64,000 nucleotides of DNA from Hymenobacter jeollabukensis (GCF_005771675.1 NZ_VAJM01000011.1:124001-188000); one strand, 5' to 3'; counted from the first letter of the stretch, positions 44,462 through 54,655 are shown. A program made the numbers and translations. The notes: generated by a model from the letters alone, not told the origin.

Positions 44462-47400
44462 TTAGCGCAGCAGCACCAGCTTGCCCCAGCCTTTCTTGAA
44501 GGCCTGGTCGGCGGCGGTGCGGCGGTGCTCGTACTGGCCGTCGGGGTCATCGAGCACCACGCGGTAGAGGTAGGTGCCGTTGGCCAGCCGGTCACCGTAT
44601 TCGTCGGTGCCGTCCCAGGCGTAGCTGCTCACGTTGTTGCCGATGCGCAGCGGGCCCAGCTCGCTCTGCATGATTTCGCGCACCACCTTGCCCGTCACCG
44701 TCAGGATCTGAATCTTCATGTTGCGCGGCGGGGTCGAGCCGGTGAGCGTGAACACGAAGCGGGCCTTGCTGGTGATGGGGTTCGGGTACGGGAAGACGTT
44801 GGTGATACTGGTCTTGTTCACCACCTCAAACGTGACGCCGTAACGCTGCGCCGCCACCTGGTTGTCGCCCATGTCTTTGGCCTGCACTTCCAGCTTGTAG
44901 ACCCCGTCCGGGAGCGTGCCGGGGGTGTAGTACACGCGGGTGCGGCCGGCCGAGGAGTCGTTCACGAAGCGAATCAGCGCGCTGTTCGTCATCGGCACTA
45001 CTTCTGGGGCAGCGTTGGGCCGGGTGAGCAGTAGCTGCACTTTAGTCGGATCGATGAGCGGACGGCGCTTGTCCTCGTAGCGCACGTCCACGAGCACCTC
45101 CGGATTGGGCGACACGATGTCGCCGTTGAGGATGTGGGTGCCGTCGAAGGCCACGTCAAGCACTGGCGGCACGCTGATGTCGGGCGCGGTAAAGCTTAGG
45201 TTCAGCTCGTTGTTGTAGTACACCTGCTCGGGCAGCTCCTGCGAGTTGGCAATCAGGCGCAGGGTGGCCGGTCCGCGCACCCCCGCCACGTTCAGGCGGA
45301 AGTTGTAGACGGCCGTCGAGTCGGCCCTGGGGCGCAGGGAGAAGCCCGCCGCCCGCGTGGCCCGGATGGAAACCGTATCGACGCGCCCGCCGTTGCGCGT
45401 TTCGGTGATAATGGCCTTGGCGCGCGTCCGGGCCAAAAAGTCAACATCCGATACGTTTTCGAAGTACACCGGAATGGTCAGGATGCCCGTATTGGCGGCT
45501 GCGCTCAGCGTGGCAGCGTCGTAGGCCCCGGCCGGGATGCCGGGGTGGTCACGGCGCACCACACCCTCCGGCACGCCCCGGTAGGTCACCAGCCACTGCT
45601 TCAGCTGCGGGGCCGTGAGGTTCACCGTGTCGCGCAGTTCGGCTTCCAACTGCAGGTAGGGATACTGCTGGGCGCTGACGGCCGTCAGCGCCTGAGCCGG
45701 GTTAGTTACGTTCGGCAGGAGCACCTGGCGCTGGTTGTTCGCGTCGTAGCCGATCAGGCGCAGGGTGTAGGCGTCGCTGGCTTCCGGCCGCTTGATGGTG
45801 TGGTACAGGGTCTGCCACTCCTGGGCCGGGCCGATACGGGTGCTGACCACCGTGCCGGCGCCTTCGCGGCTGCGCAGGGTGTAGTTCAGCGCCACCACCT
45901 GGCTGTCGCGCGGCGTGGGGCTGGCGGGCGAGAAGGTGGCCTCCTGGGCTTGGGCCGGGAAGCCCTTGCGCAACACCATCACCAGCGGGTCGCCGTCCTG
46001 GGCCGAATTGATGAGCTGGGAGCCCATGGCCGCCAGTTGGGCTTTCAGGTCGGCGCGGAAGGAGCTGAAGTGCACCCGGTTCATCGATACGAGCGCCACG
46101 TACGCCCCGTTGGGAACGTTTTGCAGCAATGCCAGCAACTGCCCCTGCCGCCGGCTGGTGTTGATATTGTCCAAGCCGAGGCTGTCGCGACGATTGGCAG
46201 TGGTGGCAAAGTGAAAATACGTATCTCGGCCCACGTCGCCGCAGCGCGAGTAATTGCCGCCGGGAATCGTGTTCAGCTGCCGCAGGCGTTTGCCCTCAAA
46301 CACGGCGACCATGATATTGGCCGGGGAAATCGTATTAGCGTTGGTCGGGTTGAGCCCGGGCCGGCCGCAGTTGTCGCCCTGAATGAGCCTGCCGTCCACA
46401 GTCATGCCGTACGCCGTCAGAAAAGTATTCTGCGACAAGTCATCCGTGGGGGCGCCGACCGTTTGTAGCCGCAACGACCGGGTAATTTCGTTGAACTCCC
46501 AGCGTCCACCCGGCACCGTCTGGGATACTTTGGTTTTGGCAGCGCTGGCCATCTGGCCGTAGTGGCTCTGCGACCAGCCCTTGGGACTACCATTGATGAA
46601 GCGGAAGGAACTGTTCACCCAGGTGGTATCGAGCCCTGCCGGCGCTCCTGCCGGCGAAAAGCGCACGCGCCAGTAGTACACCACCGAGTCGCGGCCGGCC
46701 ACGGGGGCAGGCAGACCCGGCGTCCAGGTGACCAGGTCACGGGCCTGCACGGTGTAGGTGCGCGCGAAGCGCGAGCTGAACGCGGGGATGGTATCCAGTT
46801 GGAACTGGTAGTTGAGCGGCTGAGACAACGGGCTGTTGCTCTGCCCCACCAATCGGACGTTGGCGCGGCTAGCAATGGCGTACTCGTTGGGCGCCAGAAT
46901 CGTGATGCCCCCGTTGAGGAAATTATAGTTGAGCGTCGCTACGTTGTTGGTTTCGTCCCGCTCGTCGATAACGTTCGGGTTGTCGAGCGTCACCGTGAAG
47001 GTGTTGTTGCCGAACGCCGCACCGCTCACCGGATTGGTCATGGCCACGACGATGGTGGTGTCGCGGCGGTAATACGGGATGGTCACCACCGTTTGGGGCA
47101 ACGCGGTGGTCGAGCCGGCGGCCGTGGCCGTGCGCCCGATGGTGATGCGCAGGGGAGTGCGCACGATCTTGCCGTAATTACTCAGCTGCAGACGCAGATT
47201 GAAGCGCTGCGACGACGCCAGGATGGGGCCCGGGCTCACGGCTTCGATGCTAACCTGCGCCGTGGCCGGCGTAAACTGGTAGTCCGGCTTGTCGGGCGAG
47301 AACATGGCCAGGGCCGGGTCGCCCTGCCAAGTGATGTTCATGAGCATGGACACGCGGTAAGCCGTCAGGCCTTGCGCCCACTGCGCCTGCAGGCGCTGGA

Positions 47401-49735
47401 GCACTTCGCCCTGCACGGCGGCAATGGGCTTGCCGTACCAAGTCGCATCGTTGAACATCAACTCGTACACGCGCCGCAGGTAGTTGTCCTGGTCGCTTTC
47501 AAGGCCAAAGTCCGAATCGGCCATCCAACCCACGGCACCCTTGTCGGGCAGCAGCAACCAGTTTTCCCCGATGGAGCCAAAACCGCCGTACGTGTTGCCA
47601 ATGGCGCAGCCGCCGGCCATGAATACGGGGTACTTATTGATGTTGCGGTAGTTGCTACTCGACAATTCGATAGGCAACGGATTGAGTTCGAGCACGGAAT
47701 TTGAGCCGTGGCCGAAGTACGTAATCAAGGCCAGCCCGGCATTGACCTGCGGGCTGATATCTACCGTTGACGTCCCGTCGACTGTGTTGTTAACGGTATC
47801 AACGTGGCCCCCGAAGAAAGGCTTTTCGGCCAAGCGTTGGTATTCGCGCAAGTAGCCCCGAAACCATTGGTGTTCCATGGCATTCTGGCCACCTTCCATG
47901 TGCAATACATTCTTACGCCAAGGGGCCAGGGTGGGCACTTCGTGGGCCTGCAGTTTTTTCAGGTAGTTGACCACCTGCTCGGGCGTTTGGGCCGGCACCC
48001 GGCCGGTAACCATGCGCGGCACGTAGCTGCCGCTGGGCCAGTCGGCGGTAAAGAAGACGTCGGAACCGCTACGGGTAGTGGCCGGTACCAAATCGGGTAC
48101 TGACGCGCGCTCCGTTGCCGAAGCCTGCCGGTAGAAGCCGTACTGGCCTTTGTCTTCCGAGAGCATCACCCCTTTACCAAGCAGCAGCAGGTAGCGGTCG
48201 GCGCGGGGAGCCGTGCGCATGTACTGGGCGAAGTGCCGCACCGCCAGCGGCGACCGTTCGCCGTAGTGAAACTGGTCGTATAGCAGGTCGGAGGTTACGA
48301 CCAGCGTGTCGTAGGCCAGCCGACCGGGGGCCGCTGTTGCCCGATAGGTGGCGTAATCACGCACCGGATTGGCCACTGCGCCCGCCGGCCGCATCAATGC
48401 TTTGCTGGTGACAATCAGAAAGTTGTAACTAGCTGGATTCAAAGCTCGGAAGTACACGCGCTGCGCCCGGCCGGGAACCAGGGCCCGTGCGCCGTCGGCC
48501 AGCAAGAGGCGGCGCGTGCTTCCTGCGGCACTAGCAAAGCCGTAGGCCCGCTGCTGCCCGCTCAGGGCCACGCCGGCCGTGCGGCGGACGTTGGCTGGGT
48601 CGGTCACGTCGTAGCCGCCGACGGTGGCCGGAATACTATCGAGGACGTAATAGGCCGGGCCCGCCTGCGTGGAGTCGTTCCAGAATTGCAGTGCCCGCTG
48701 GCCGCTACGCCACCGGGTAGCCTGCGAGCTAACCACGCGGATGTAGCCAATGCGGAACCGGTCCGTTACCGGATTGGTGGGGGATGGCACGGCAGCCCGG
48801 ATGCCCACGCGTCCGTTGGCCCCAATGTCGCCTGGCTGCAAACGGACAACGACCTTACGGCTGGAAAACTGCGGGTAGTTAACCGTGGTCAACTGCCGCG
48901 GCGCTCCCGTACCGCCCGGCAGCACCGACAAGGTGGTCGAATGCGTAACGGCCAAGCGCGAGGAACCAATCAGTAGGATTTCCAGCCAGGTCTGCGCCCC
49001 GCTGCCACCGGAGCGGTTGAACAGCGAGTCCATCACGAAGGTAAAGCTGTCTTCAATGCCGTGCGTGGCAAACCCTTCGCCTTTGTCGGCCCACGGGAAG
49101 TATACCCCTTGCTCAGCGCCTTGGCCGTAAAAATAGCCCCGGCCCCCAAAGCTGTTTACCGGCTGGGCACTCCAGGGTACCGTGAAGCTGTAATTCTGCA
49201 ATTCGGGGTTGACCATCAGCCGCAACCGCGGTTGCAGCCACTGCGGATGCACGGTGCCGGTGGCGGCGGTAGCGGTTTCGGTCATCCGCTTGCCGTTGGT
49301 CGTGGCCGACACGGTGAGAAAGTAAGCCGCCGTATCGGTGAAAAGACTGTAGAGCTTGTGCGGCTGGTCGCCGGCGGCCTTATACATTTCCTGGTCCAGC
49401 TGCCCATCGTTGCGCTGTCCGAAGAATTCAAAGTACGTGGACTGGTCCAGTTGTACCTGGTTACCTCCGCCGTAGAGGGCCACCTGCTGCCCACGCCGCC
49501 ACAATTGCAGGCGCTGTGGGTTGGTGCTGGCACTCAGGCCCGCCTGCGTCAGGTAAGCCTGATCGAGACGGTAGATGCCGTCCCTGGTGATTTTGATTTT
49601 GTAGTATGTCTGCGTGGGCACAATCCACTCGTTGCCGTACGGCCCCGATTGGGCCCGTACGGCCGAAGTGCCAGCCAGCAGTGCCAGCAGCAGCCCCAGA
49701 AGTCGACCTAATAGCCGGGTATATCGTTGTGTCAT
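44462..49735 (-). CDS. porU2: C25-family peptidase, putative T9SS sortase PorU2-like
   Basis: 1757 residues from the ATG at 49735. Signal peptide LLGLLLALLAGTSAVRAQ. The peptidase core is gingipain/PorU type with catalytic His676 (ALITYFGHGSNS) and Cys710 (VFMAGGCAIGN). Several Ig-like domains follow, and the end is a FlgD-like module (TVTGKVVREIMQ, YAWDGTDEYGDRLANGTYLYRV, QAFKKGWGKLVLLR) with no sorting domain. It is longer than canonical PorU and paired with a PorV/PorQ-family barrel, the arrangement described for PorU2/PorV2. Predicted to trim T9SS cargo at the surface; specificity is inference. Confidence 0.82.
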   Translation of the reverse strand: MTQRYTRLLGRLLGLLLALLAGTSAVRAQSGPYGNEWIVPTQTYYKIKITRDGIYRLDQAYLTQAGLSASTNPQRLQLWRRGQQVALYGGGNQVQLDQSTYFEFFGQRNDGQLDQEMYKAAGDQPHKLYSLFTDTAAYFLTVSATTNGKRMTETATAATGTVHPQWLQPRLRLMVNPELQNYSFTVPWSAQPVNSFGGRGYFYGQGAEQGVYFPWADKGEGFATHGIEDSFTFVMDSLFNRSGGSGAQTWLEILLIGSSRLAVTHSTTLSVLPGGTGAPRQLTTVNYPQFSSRKVVVRLQPGDIGANGRVGIRAAVPSPTNPVTDRFRIGYIRVVSSQATRWRSGQRALQFWNDSTQAGPAYYVLDSIPATVGGYDVTDPANVRRTAGVALSGQQRAYGFASAAGSTRRLLLADGARALVPGRAQRVYFRALNPASYNFLIVTSKALMRPAGAVANPVRDYATYRATAAPGRLAYDTLVVTSDLLYDQFHYGERSPLAVRHFAQYMRTAPRADRYLLLLGKGVMLSEDKGQYGFYRQASATERASVPDLVPATTRSGSDVFFTADWPSGSYVPRMVTGRVPAQTPEQVVNYLKKLQAHEVPTLAPWRKNVLHMEGGQNAMEHQWFRGYLREYQRLAEKPFFGGHVDTVNNTVDGTSTVDISPQVNAGLALITYFGHGSNSVLELNPLPIELSSSNYRNINKYPVFMAGGCAIGNTYGGFGSIGENWLLLPDKGAVGWMADSDFGLESDQDNYLRRVYELMFNDATWYGKPIAAVQGEVLQRLQAQWAQGLTAYRVSMLMNITWQGDPALAMFSPDKPDYQFTPATAQVSIEAVSPGPILASSQRFNLRLQLSNYGKIVRTPLRITIGRTATAAGSTTALPQTVVTIPYYRRDTTIVVAMTNPVSGAAFGNNTFTVTLDNPNVIDERDETNNVATLNYNFLNGGITILAPNEYAIASRANVRLVGQSNSPLSQPLNYQFQLDTIPAFSSRFARTYTVQARDLVTWTPGLPAPVAGRDSVVYYWRVRFSPAGAPAGLDTTWVNSSFRFINGSPKGWSQSHYGQMASAAKTKVSQTVPGGRWEFNEITRSLRLQTVGAPTDDLSQNTFLTAYGMTVDGRLIQGDNCGRPGLNPTNANTISPANIMVAVFEGKRLRQLNTIPGGNYSRCGDVGRDTYFHFATTANRRDSLGLDNINTSRRQGQLLALLQNVPNGAYVALVSMNRVHFSSFRADLKAQLAAMGSQLINSAQDGDPLVMVLRKGFPAQAQEATFSPASPTPRDSQVVALNYTLRSREGAGTVVSTRIGPAQEWQTLYHTIKRPEASDAYTLRLIGYDANNQRQVLLPNVTNPAQALTAVSAQQYPYLQLEAELRDTVNLTAPQLKQWLVTYRGVPEGVVRRDHPGIPAGAYDAATLSAAANTGILTIPVYFENVSDVDFLARTRAKAIITETRNGGRVDTVSIRATRAAGFSLRPRADSTAVYNFRLNVAGVRGPATLRLIANSQELPEQVYYNNELNLSFTAPDISVPPVLDVAFDGTHILNGDIVSPNPEVLVDVRYEDKRRPLIDPTKVQLLLTRPNAAPEVVPMTNSALIRFVNDSSAGRTRVYYTPGTLPDGVYKLEVQAKDMGDNQVAAQRYGVTFEVVNKTSITNVFPYPNPITSKARFVFTLTGSTPPRNMKIQILTVTGKVVREIMQSELGPLRIGNNVSSYAWDGTDEYGDRLANGTYLYRVVLDDPDGQYEHRRTAADQAFKKGWGKLVLLR

Positions 49736-49795
49736 AGTAAATCTGCTTAGTACCAAGTCAGTACGCATCAATTCCGTTTCGCGTTAATACACGCT

Positions 49796-50908
49796 TTATT
49801 TAAAGCCGTAGCCCAGAGACACCATGATGGAGTTGGCCTGCGAGCTGGCGCCCAGCCGCTCGATGGCCAGGCGCGAAAGGGCCAGGTCGAGGCGCAGGCC
49901 GCTCAGGGCCACGCCCACGCCCAGCGTCGGCTGCACCTTCCACTCGTCCTTGCCGTCGAAGGCCTGGATTTTTTGCACGTTGGTGGCCCCGCCGCGCAAA
50001 AACAACAGGTTCTTGTAGCCGATTTCGGCGCCCACGTGCGGGGCAATGCTCACGAAGTTGCTCGACACCGGGGTGTTGCGCTTGCCGTCGGTGGTCATTT
50101 CCAGGTCGAGGGCGGCTACGGCGGTCAGGTCGGCGGGCAGCTTAAACGAGCGGCTCACCCCGAGCACGAAGCGCGGCAGGGTAATTTCGGTACTGTTCTT
50201 CGGGATAAAGTCCAGCGTGTCCTGGGTGGGCTTGAACTTATCGGTGTTCACCGACCACGCGTTGAACGTGGTGGTGATGTCGCGCGCCATCAGGGCCAGG
50301 CGCCAGTTGCCGCGCTGGTACTGCGCCCCCGCGTCGATGCCGAAGCCCCAGGCGTTGGCGTAGTCGCCCACGTTGCGGTACACGATTTTGGCGTTGGCGC
50401 CCACGTTCAGGCCTTCCACCGCTTCCAGCTTGCGGGCGTAGGAAAGTAGCAGGCCGTAATCGGCCACCGAGAAGTAGGTAATCCGGTCGTAGCTGATCTG
50501 GTTGTACTCGTTGACCAGCGCCCGGGTGTCGGGAATGTCGTCGACGCCGACGCGGATGAGGCTGGCCCCGATGGCGCTGCGCTCATCCAGCGGCATGGAA
50601 AAGGCCGCGTAGTCGTTCTTGACGATGCCCGAAAACAGCTCGGAGTGCATCAGCACCGCGTCGTACTTGGTTTTCTGCCCGATCAGGCCGGCCGGGTTCC
50701 AGTAGCCGGCGGTGGCATCCTGGGCCAGGCTCACCTGCGTGCCGCCCATGGCCAGGGCGCGCCCCCCCACCCCGATGGAGAGGAAGTCGTTGCTGTACTT
50801 CGGGGTGTTGTCCTTCGCGGGCGTGGTGGTCTGGGCCAGCGCGGCGCCGGTTCCGACCAGGGAAACCGTCGAGAAGGCGAGGATACTGCGGCGGAAAAAG
50901 TGTGGCAT
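49796..50908 (-). CDS. porV2: PorV/PorQ-family outer-membrane protein, PorV2-like
   Basis: 370 residues from the ATG at 50908. Signal peptide SILAFSTVSLVGTGAALAQ. The early motif DFLSIGVGGRALAMGGTQVSLAQDATAGYWNPAGL is the family signature, followed by beta-barrel strands ending in VSLGYGFK with a C-terminal aromatic-basic pair. It lies 60 bp upstream of porU2 on the same strand, so the two probably form an operon. It likely carries substrate or the sortase in the outer membrane, by analogy with PorV/PorU. Confidence 0.85.
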   Translation of the reverse strand: MPHFFRRSILAFSTVSLVGTGAALAQTTTPAKDNTPKYSNDFLSIGVGGRALAMGGTQVSLAQDATAGYWNPAGLIGQKTKYDAVLMHSELFSGIVKNDYAAFSMPLDERSAIGASLIRVGVDDIPDTRALVNEYNQISYDRITYFSVADYGLLLSYARKLEAVEGLNVGANAKIVYRNVGDYANAWGFGIDAGAQYQRGNWRLALMARDITTTFNAWSVNTDKFKPTQDTLDFIPKNSTEITLPRFVLGVSRSFKLPADLTAVAALDLEMTTDGKRNTPVSSNFVSIAPHVGAEIGYKNLLFLRGGATNVQKIQAFDGKDEWKVQPTLGVGVALSGLRLDLALSRLAIERLGASSQANSIMVSLGYGFK

Positions 50909-51201
50909 AGAGTAATGGAGTAGAAACCGGGCGTTGTAAGCAGGCTTCACAACGCAAGTTACTTATTAATAGTGCGGCGAGCGGCGGCGAATTCTCCCGC
51001 GAACATAATGCCAGACCGCAAAACGGTCCGCGGGGTTGCGAGGCGTCCCAAATCTTCTCGTCGCGCTCCTGCCGCTGGCCCAGAGGCATCACATGATTGG
51101 GTGAGGCCACTTCGACCGGCGCACAGCCAATCATTGATTATCAACCATTTGTTTTCGCGGACTTTCTTCCAATATCCCGCAACCAAAATTATTCTAACCA
51201 A
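50909..51201. other. Divergent intergenic region porV2 / padR
   Basis: About 290 bp before the padR promoter. It contains no supported gene. An AT-rich stretch near 51150-51200 leads into the PadR promoter. I see no clear -7 element for porV2. Confidence 0.5.
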
Positions 51202-51237
51202 GTACCTTGCTTTACAAAGTACCTGCTTTTATATTTG
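51202..51237 (+). promoter_or_regulatory. padR promoter with overlapping inverted repeat
   Basis: TTG (51207-51209), 20-bp spacer, TATATTTG (51230-51237). An inverted repeat GTACCTTG-N5-CAAAGTAC (51202-51222) covers the -33 element and part of the spacer. This suggests autorepression by the PadR protein. Confidence 0.6.
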
Positions 51238-51270
51238 TACCATTCTTCACCGACTACCGCCCGCAAGCCC

Positions 51271-51678
51271 ATGAAAGTCGAAAACACCCAAGTGCAGATG
51301 CGGAAAGGCATCCTGGAGTTCTGCATTCTGGAAATCATTGCGCGGGGCGAGGTGTATGCCTCCGACATGCTGGAGGAGCTGACCCAGGCCCGCATGATCG
51401 TGGTCGAGGGGACGCTGTACCCCCTGCTCACCCGCCTCAAGAATGCCGGATTACTCGATTACACCTGGAAGGAATCGAGCAGCGGCCCGCCCCGCAAGTA
51501 CTACACCCTCACCGCCGTGGGGCAGGATTTCCTGCACGAGCTGCGCCTGACCTGGGAGGAAATCGAAGATTCCCTGCAGATCATCCGCAACAAACCCCAG
51601 GGCCTGGCGCCGGCCCCGCCGGCCGCCTACCCGCCGCCCACGCCCGCCCCGTCGTCCGACGAAGACGCGCTTATCTAG
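51271..51678 (+). CDS. PadR-family transcriptional regulator
   Basis: 135 residues from the ATG at 51271 (MKVENTQVQMRKG). Winged-helix domain: GILEFCILEIIARGEVYASD, EGTLYPLLTRLKNAGLLDYT, SSSGPPRKYYTLTAVG. The tail is Pro-rich and acidic (PAPPAAYPPPTPAPSSDEDA). It sits 25 bp upstream of the PspC gene, a pairing frequent in Bacteroidota, and likely controls that operon through the inverted repeat in its promoter. Confidence 0.92.
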   Translation: MKVENTQVQMRKGILEFCILEIIARGEVYASDMLEELTQARMIVVEGTLYPLLTRLKNAGLLDYTWKESSSGPPRKYYTLTAVGQDFLHELRLTWEEIEDSLQIIRNKPQGLAPAPPAAYPPPTPAPSSDEDALI

Positions 51679-51703
51679 CCACCGCTTTAGTTGCAGCACT
51701 GCG

Positions 51704-54310
51704 ATGAAAAAGAATATCAGCATCAACCTGCAGGGCCTCATCTTCCACATCGAGGAAGACGGCTATGAAGTCCTCCAACGTTACTTGCAGGACGTAAAGG
51801 CGCACTTCAACACCTTCCGCGGGCACGAGGAAATCGTGGCCGACATCGAGGGGCGCATTGCCGAAATCTTCGCCGCCCGCACCTCCGCCCTCAAGCAGGT
51901 CATCACCTACGAGGACGTGGAGGCCATGATGAGCAAGATGGGCCGGGTGCAGGACTTCCAGAACGACGGCACCCTCGACGAGGATGACGACGCGGCCGAC
52001 CTCGGCAGCTACGGCCAGCCCCTAGGCAGCCAGCAGGCCTACGCCGGCAGCACCGGCACCGCCCGCCCCGCCACCGAAACGGTGCCGCCCCTCGTGGAGG
52101 AGCCCCGCCGCCTCTACCGCGACATGAGCAACCGCCGGGTGGCCGGCGTGGCCGCCGGCCTCGCCCGCTACTTCAACGTGAACCCGCTCTGGATTCGCCT
52201 GGCCTTCGTGCTCACGCTGCTCTCGCCCATCGTCGGCGACTTCGTGGGCGCCCTGCCGGCCGTCAGCTTCCTGACCTACGTGATACTCTGGATTTCCTTG
52301 CCCAAGCGCTACGACAACGACAGCCCGATGCCGGACGACGACGTGACGCGCAAGCTCTACCGCGACACCGACAACGGTTCGGTGGGCGGCGTGGCCAGCG
52401 GCCTGGCCCATTACCTGGGCATCGAGGTGGCCATCGTGCGCATCGTGTTCGTGCTGCTGGTGCTCTTCGGCGGCAGCGGCCTGCTGCTCTACCTCATCCT
52501 CTGGATGGTGGTGCCCCCGGCCCTCACGCTCAGCCAGAAAGCGCAGATGCGCGGCGAGGCCGTGACCTTGTCGGGCCTGGAAAACAGCCTGCGCAACCCC
52601 TCACAGCCCGCTAACCGCCCCGTGGGCGCCTTTCTGGAGGAAGTAGCCCGCGCCGTGCGCCCTATTGCCAAAGCCGTGGGCACCGTAGCGCGCATCTTCG
52701 TGGGCCTGATGTTCCTGCTGACGGGCTTCGCGCTGCTGATGGGCCTGCTGGTGCTGGTCGGCGTAGCTTTGGGTTTGCTGCCTGAGTCGCAAAACATTCA
52801 CCTGGGCGACGCGCCGGCCTACACCGTGCTGGCCGGGGTCCCGAGCTGGTTCGTGGTGAGCGGCTTCCTCGCCGCCGGCGTGCCGGTATTGCTGCTGCTC
52901 TTCTCGGGCGTGGGCCTCATCGTGCGGCGCTGGCTGCTGGGCCGCACCCTTACGCTGGTGCTGCTGGGCCTCTGGATGCTGGGCATCGTGGGCTCCATCA
53001 TGGGCGGGGTGCGCTACTCGCAGGAATTCCAGGAGGAAGGCTACTTCACCGCCACCCGCAACCTGGGCGCCGTAGCCGGCCCCACCGTCACCCTCGACGT
53101 ACGCACCTTCGACTACGACGGCTGGGACATGCGCCCCGACCTGAACCTGGCCGCCGCCGATAGCGGCAACGCCATCACGCTGGTGGAAGACTACTCGGCC
53201 CACGGCCGCACCGAAGCCGCCGGCGCCGCCCTGGCCCGCACCAGCATGAGCTACCGCGCCGTGGTGCGCGACTCCACCGTGCTCCTCGATGACCGCTTCA
53301 CCTTCAAGCCCGGCGCCGTGTTCCGCGGCCAGGGCCTCGATCTGACGCTGCGCCTGCCCCGCAACAAGCGCATCCGCCTCTCCCGCGACATTGAACGCCT
53401 GCTCGATGACGACGACTTCGTGAACGACCAACGCCCCAACGACCCGGAAAAGCACACCTACGAGCTGGTGGGCCGCCAGCTGCGCTGCCTCGACTGCACC
53501 GCCGCCGACCTACCCGAAAGTGACGACGAAGACTACAGCGACGACGACGTGCAGATCGGCGACATGAAAGTCCACGTCGACACGGATAACGACGACGAAG
53601 TGCGCGTATCGGTGGACTACGACGGCGACGTGAACTTCTCGACTGAGCCCGCCGACTATGGCTCCGGCACCCGTGAGTTCCGCTACGTTGACTTCGATGA
53701 CGTGGCCGTGTCCGGCGCCTACCGCGTGCTCATCCGCCAGGCCGAGGGCTACAGCGTGAAGGCCTACGGCGAGGAACGCGCCCTGCGCGAGCTGGACGCC
53801 GAAAGCCCCGGCGACGAGCTGCACCTGCGCCCCAACCGCCGCGGCTTCTTCAACTTCGGCACCCGCGACGACGCCCGCAACCGCGTGCTCATCGTAGTGG
53901 AAACGCCCGACCTGAAGCAGCTCAACCTGAGCGGCGCCGTGCAGGCCAAAGTCACCGGCTTCAACGACCTGGACGACCTGAACGTGGACCAGTCGGGCGC
54001 CAGCCACCTCTCCTTTGAGGGCAGCTGCCGCAGCCTGGCCGTGGACATGAGCGGAGCCTGCCGCACCAACCTCAAGGGCCGCGCCGACCGCCTCGAAATC
54101 GACGGCTCGGGCGTGTGCCAGGTACAGGCCGCCGGCTTTGCCGTGCAGAGCGCCGACGTGGAGCTCAGCGGCGCCAGCAAGGCCCGCCTGAACGTAGAGA
54201 ACCAGCTGCGCACCGACATTTCGGGCGCCAGCCAGGTCGACTACAGCGGCAACCCCAGCAACGTGCGCAACCAGAAATCGGGCGCTTCCCGCGTGCGGCG
54301 CGTGGAATAG
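51704..54310 (+). CDS. PspC-domain membrane protein with C-terminal GIN/adhesin-like beta domain
   Basis: 868 residues. Order: a short N-terminal domain (SINLQGLIFHIEEDGYEVLQ, about 1-90), two PspC domains with membrane helices (RLYRDMSNRRVAGVAAGLAR near 138; KLYRDTDNGSVGGVASGLAH near 220), a further set of three or four membrane segments (about 325-450), a long linker rich in Asp (DDEDYSDDDVQIGD), then a C-terminal beta-helix-like GIN (DUF2807) domain with LNLSGAVQAKV, DQSGASHL, DMSGACR, ELSGASKA. Likely a cell-envelope stress sensor with an extracytoplasmic beta domain. Regulated with the PadR gene. Confidence 0.85.
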   Translation: MKKNISINLQGLIFHIEEDGYEVLQRYLQDVKAHFNTFRGHEEIVADIEGRIAEIFAARTSALKQVITYEDVEAMMSKMGRVQDFQNDGTLDEDDDAADLGSYGQPLGSQQAYAGSTGTARPATETVPPLVEEPRRLYRDMSNRRVAGVAAGLARYFNVNPLWIRLAFVLTLLSPIVGDFVGALPAVSFLTYVILWISLPKRYDNDSPMPDDDVTRKLYRDTDNGSVGGVASGLAHYLGIEVAIVRIVFVLLVLFGGSGLLLYLILWMVVPPALTLSQKAQMRGEAVTLSGLENSLRNPSQPANRPVGAFLEEVARAVRPIAKAVGTVARIFVGLMFLLTGFALLMGLLVLVGVALGLLPESQNIHLGDAPAYTVLAGVPSWFVVSGFLAAGVPVLLLLFSGVGLIVRRWLLGRTLTLVLLGLWMLGIVGSIMGGVRYSQEFQEEGYFTATRNLGAVAGPTVTLDVRTFDYDGWDMRPDLNLAAADSGNAITLVEDYSAHGRTEAAGAALARTSMSYRAVVRDSTVLLDDRFTFKPGAVFRGQGLDLTLRLPRNKRIRLSRDIERLLDDDDFVNDQRPNDPEKHTYELVGRQLRCLDCTAADLPESDDEDYSDDDVQIGDMKVHVDTDNDDEVRVSVDYDGDVNFSTEPADYGSGTREFRYVDFDDVAVSGAYRVLIRQAEGYSVKAYGEERALRELDAESPGDELHLRPNRRGFFNFGTRDDARNRVLIVVETPDLKQLNLSGAVQAKVTGFNDLDDLNVDQSGASHLSFEGSCRSLAVDMSGACRTNLKGRADRLEIDGSGVCQVQAAGFAVQSADVELSGASKARLNVENQLRTDISGASQVDYSGNPSNVRNQKSGASRVRRVE

Positions 54311-54655
54311 GCTTTTGCGATAAAAAGCTGCCATTCCACATCTTACCAAGCGAACTTATCCCTATATTGGGATGAATCCTTACTTGGTTGCCTGCGTAAG
54401 CACCTCCAAGTACGGCTTGTTCGCATCTACCTCTGACTGCTACGAGATTAGGGGCCCTTGGTGAGTGAATGGTTGCCCCCGAGGGAACCCGCGCTTTTCC
54501 GAGCTGCAACAGGAAGGCAACGGTTTCCTCGAACTCGCAGTGACGGGCGTAGTTCGACCCCGCCTAACGACAAAGCCGGTCTGCTCCCTGAGCAGGCCGG
54601 CTTTGTCTGTTTTACCGATGGGCCTATGGGCGGCTGATTCGCGCCCCCGCTGCCG
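54311..54655. other. 345-bp intergenic stretch after the PspC gene
   Basis: No supported gene. It holds one clear terminator at 54569-54615. A short open frame (54465 onward) runs into the CCA gene on the opposite strand and looks non-coding. Confidence 0.5.
54569..54615 (+). terminator. Terminator between PspC and CCA transferase genes
   Basis: GACAAAGCCGGTCTGCT / AGCAGGCCGGCTTTGTC (one mismatch), loop CCCTG, then TGTTTTA. It can serve both convergent genes. Confidence 0.8.
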
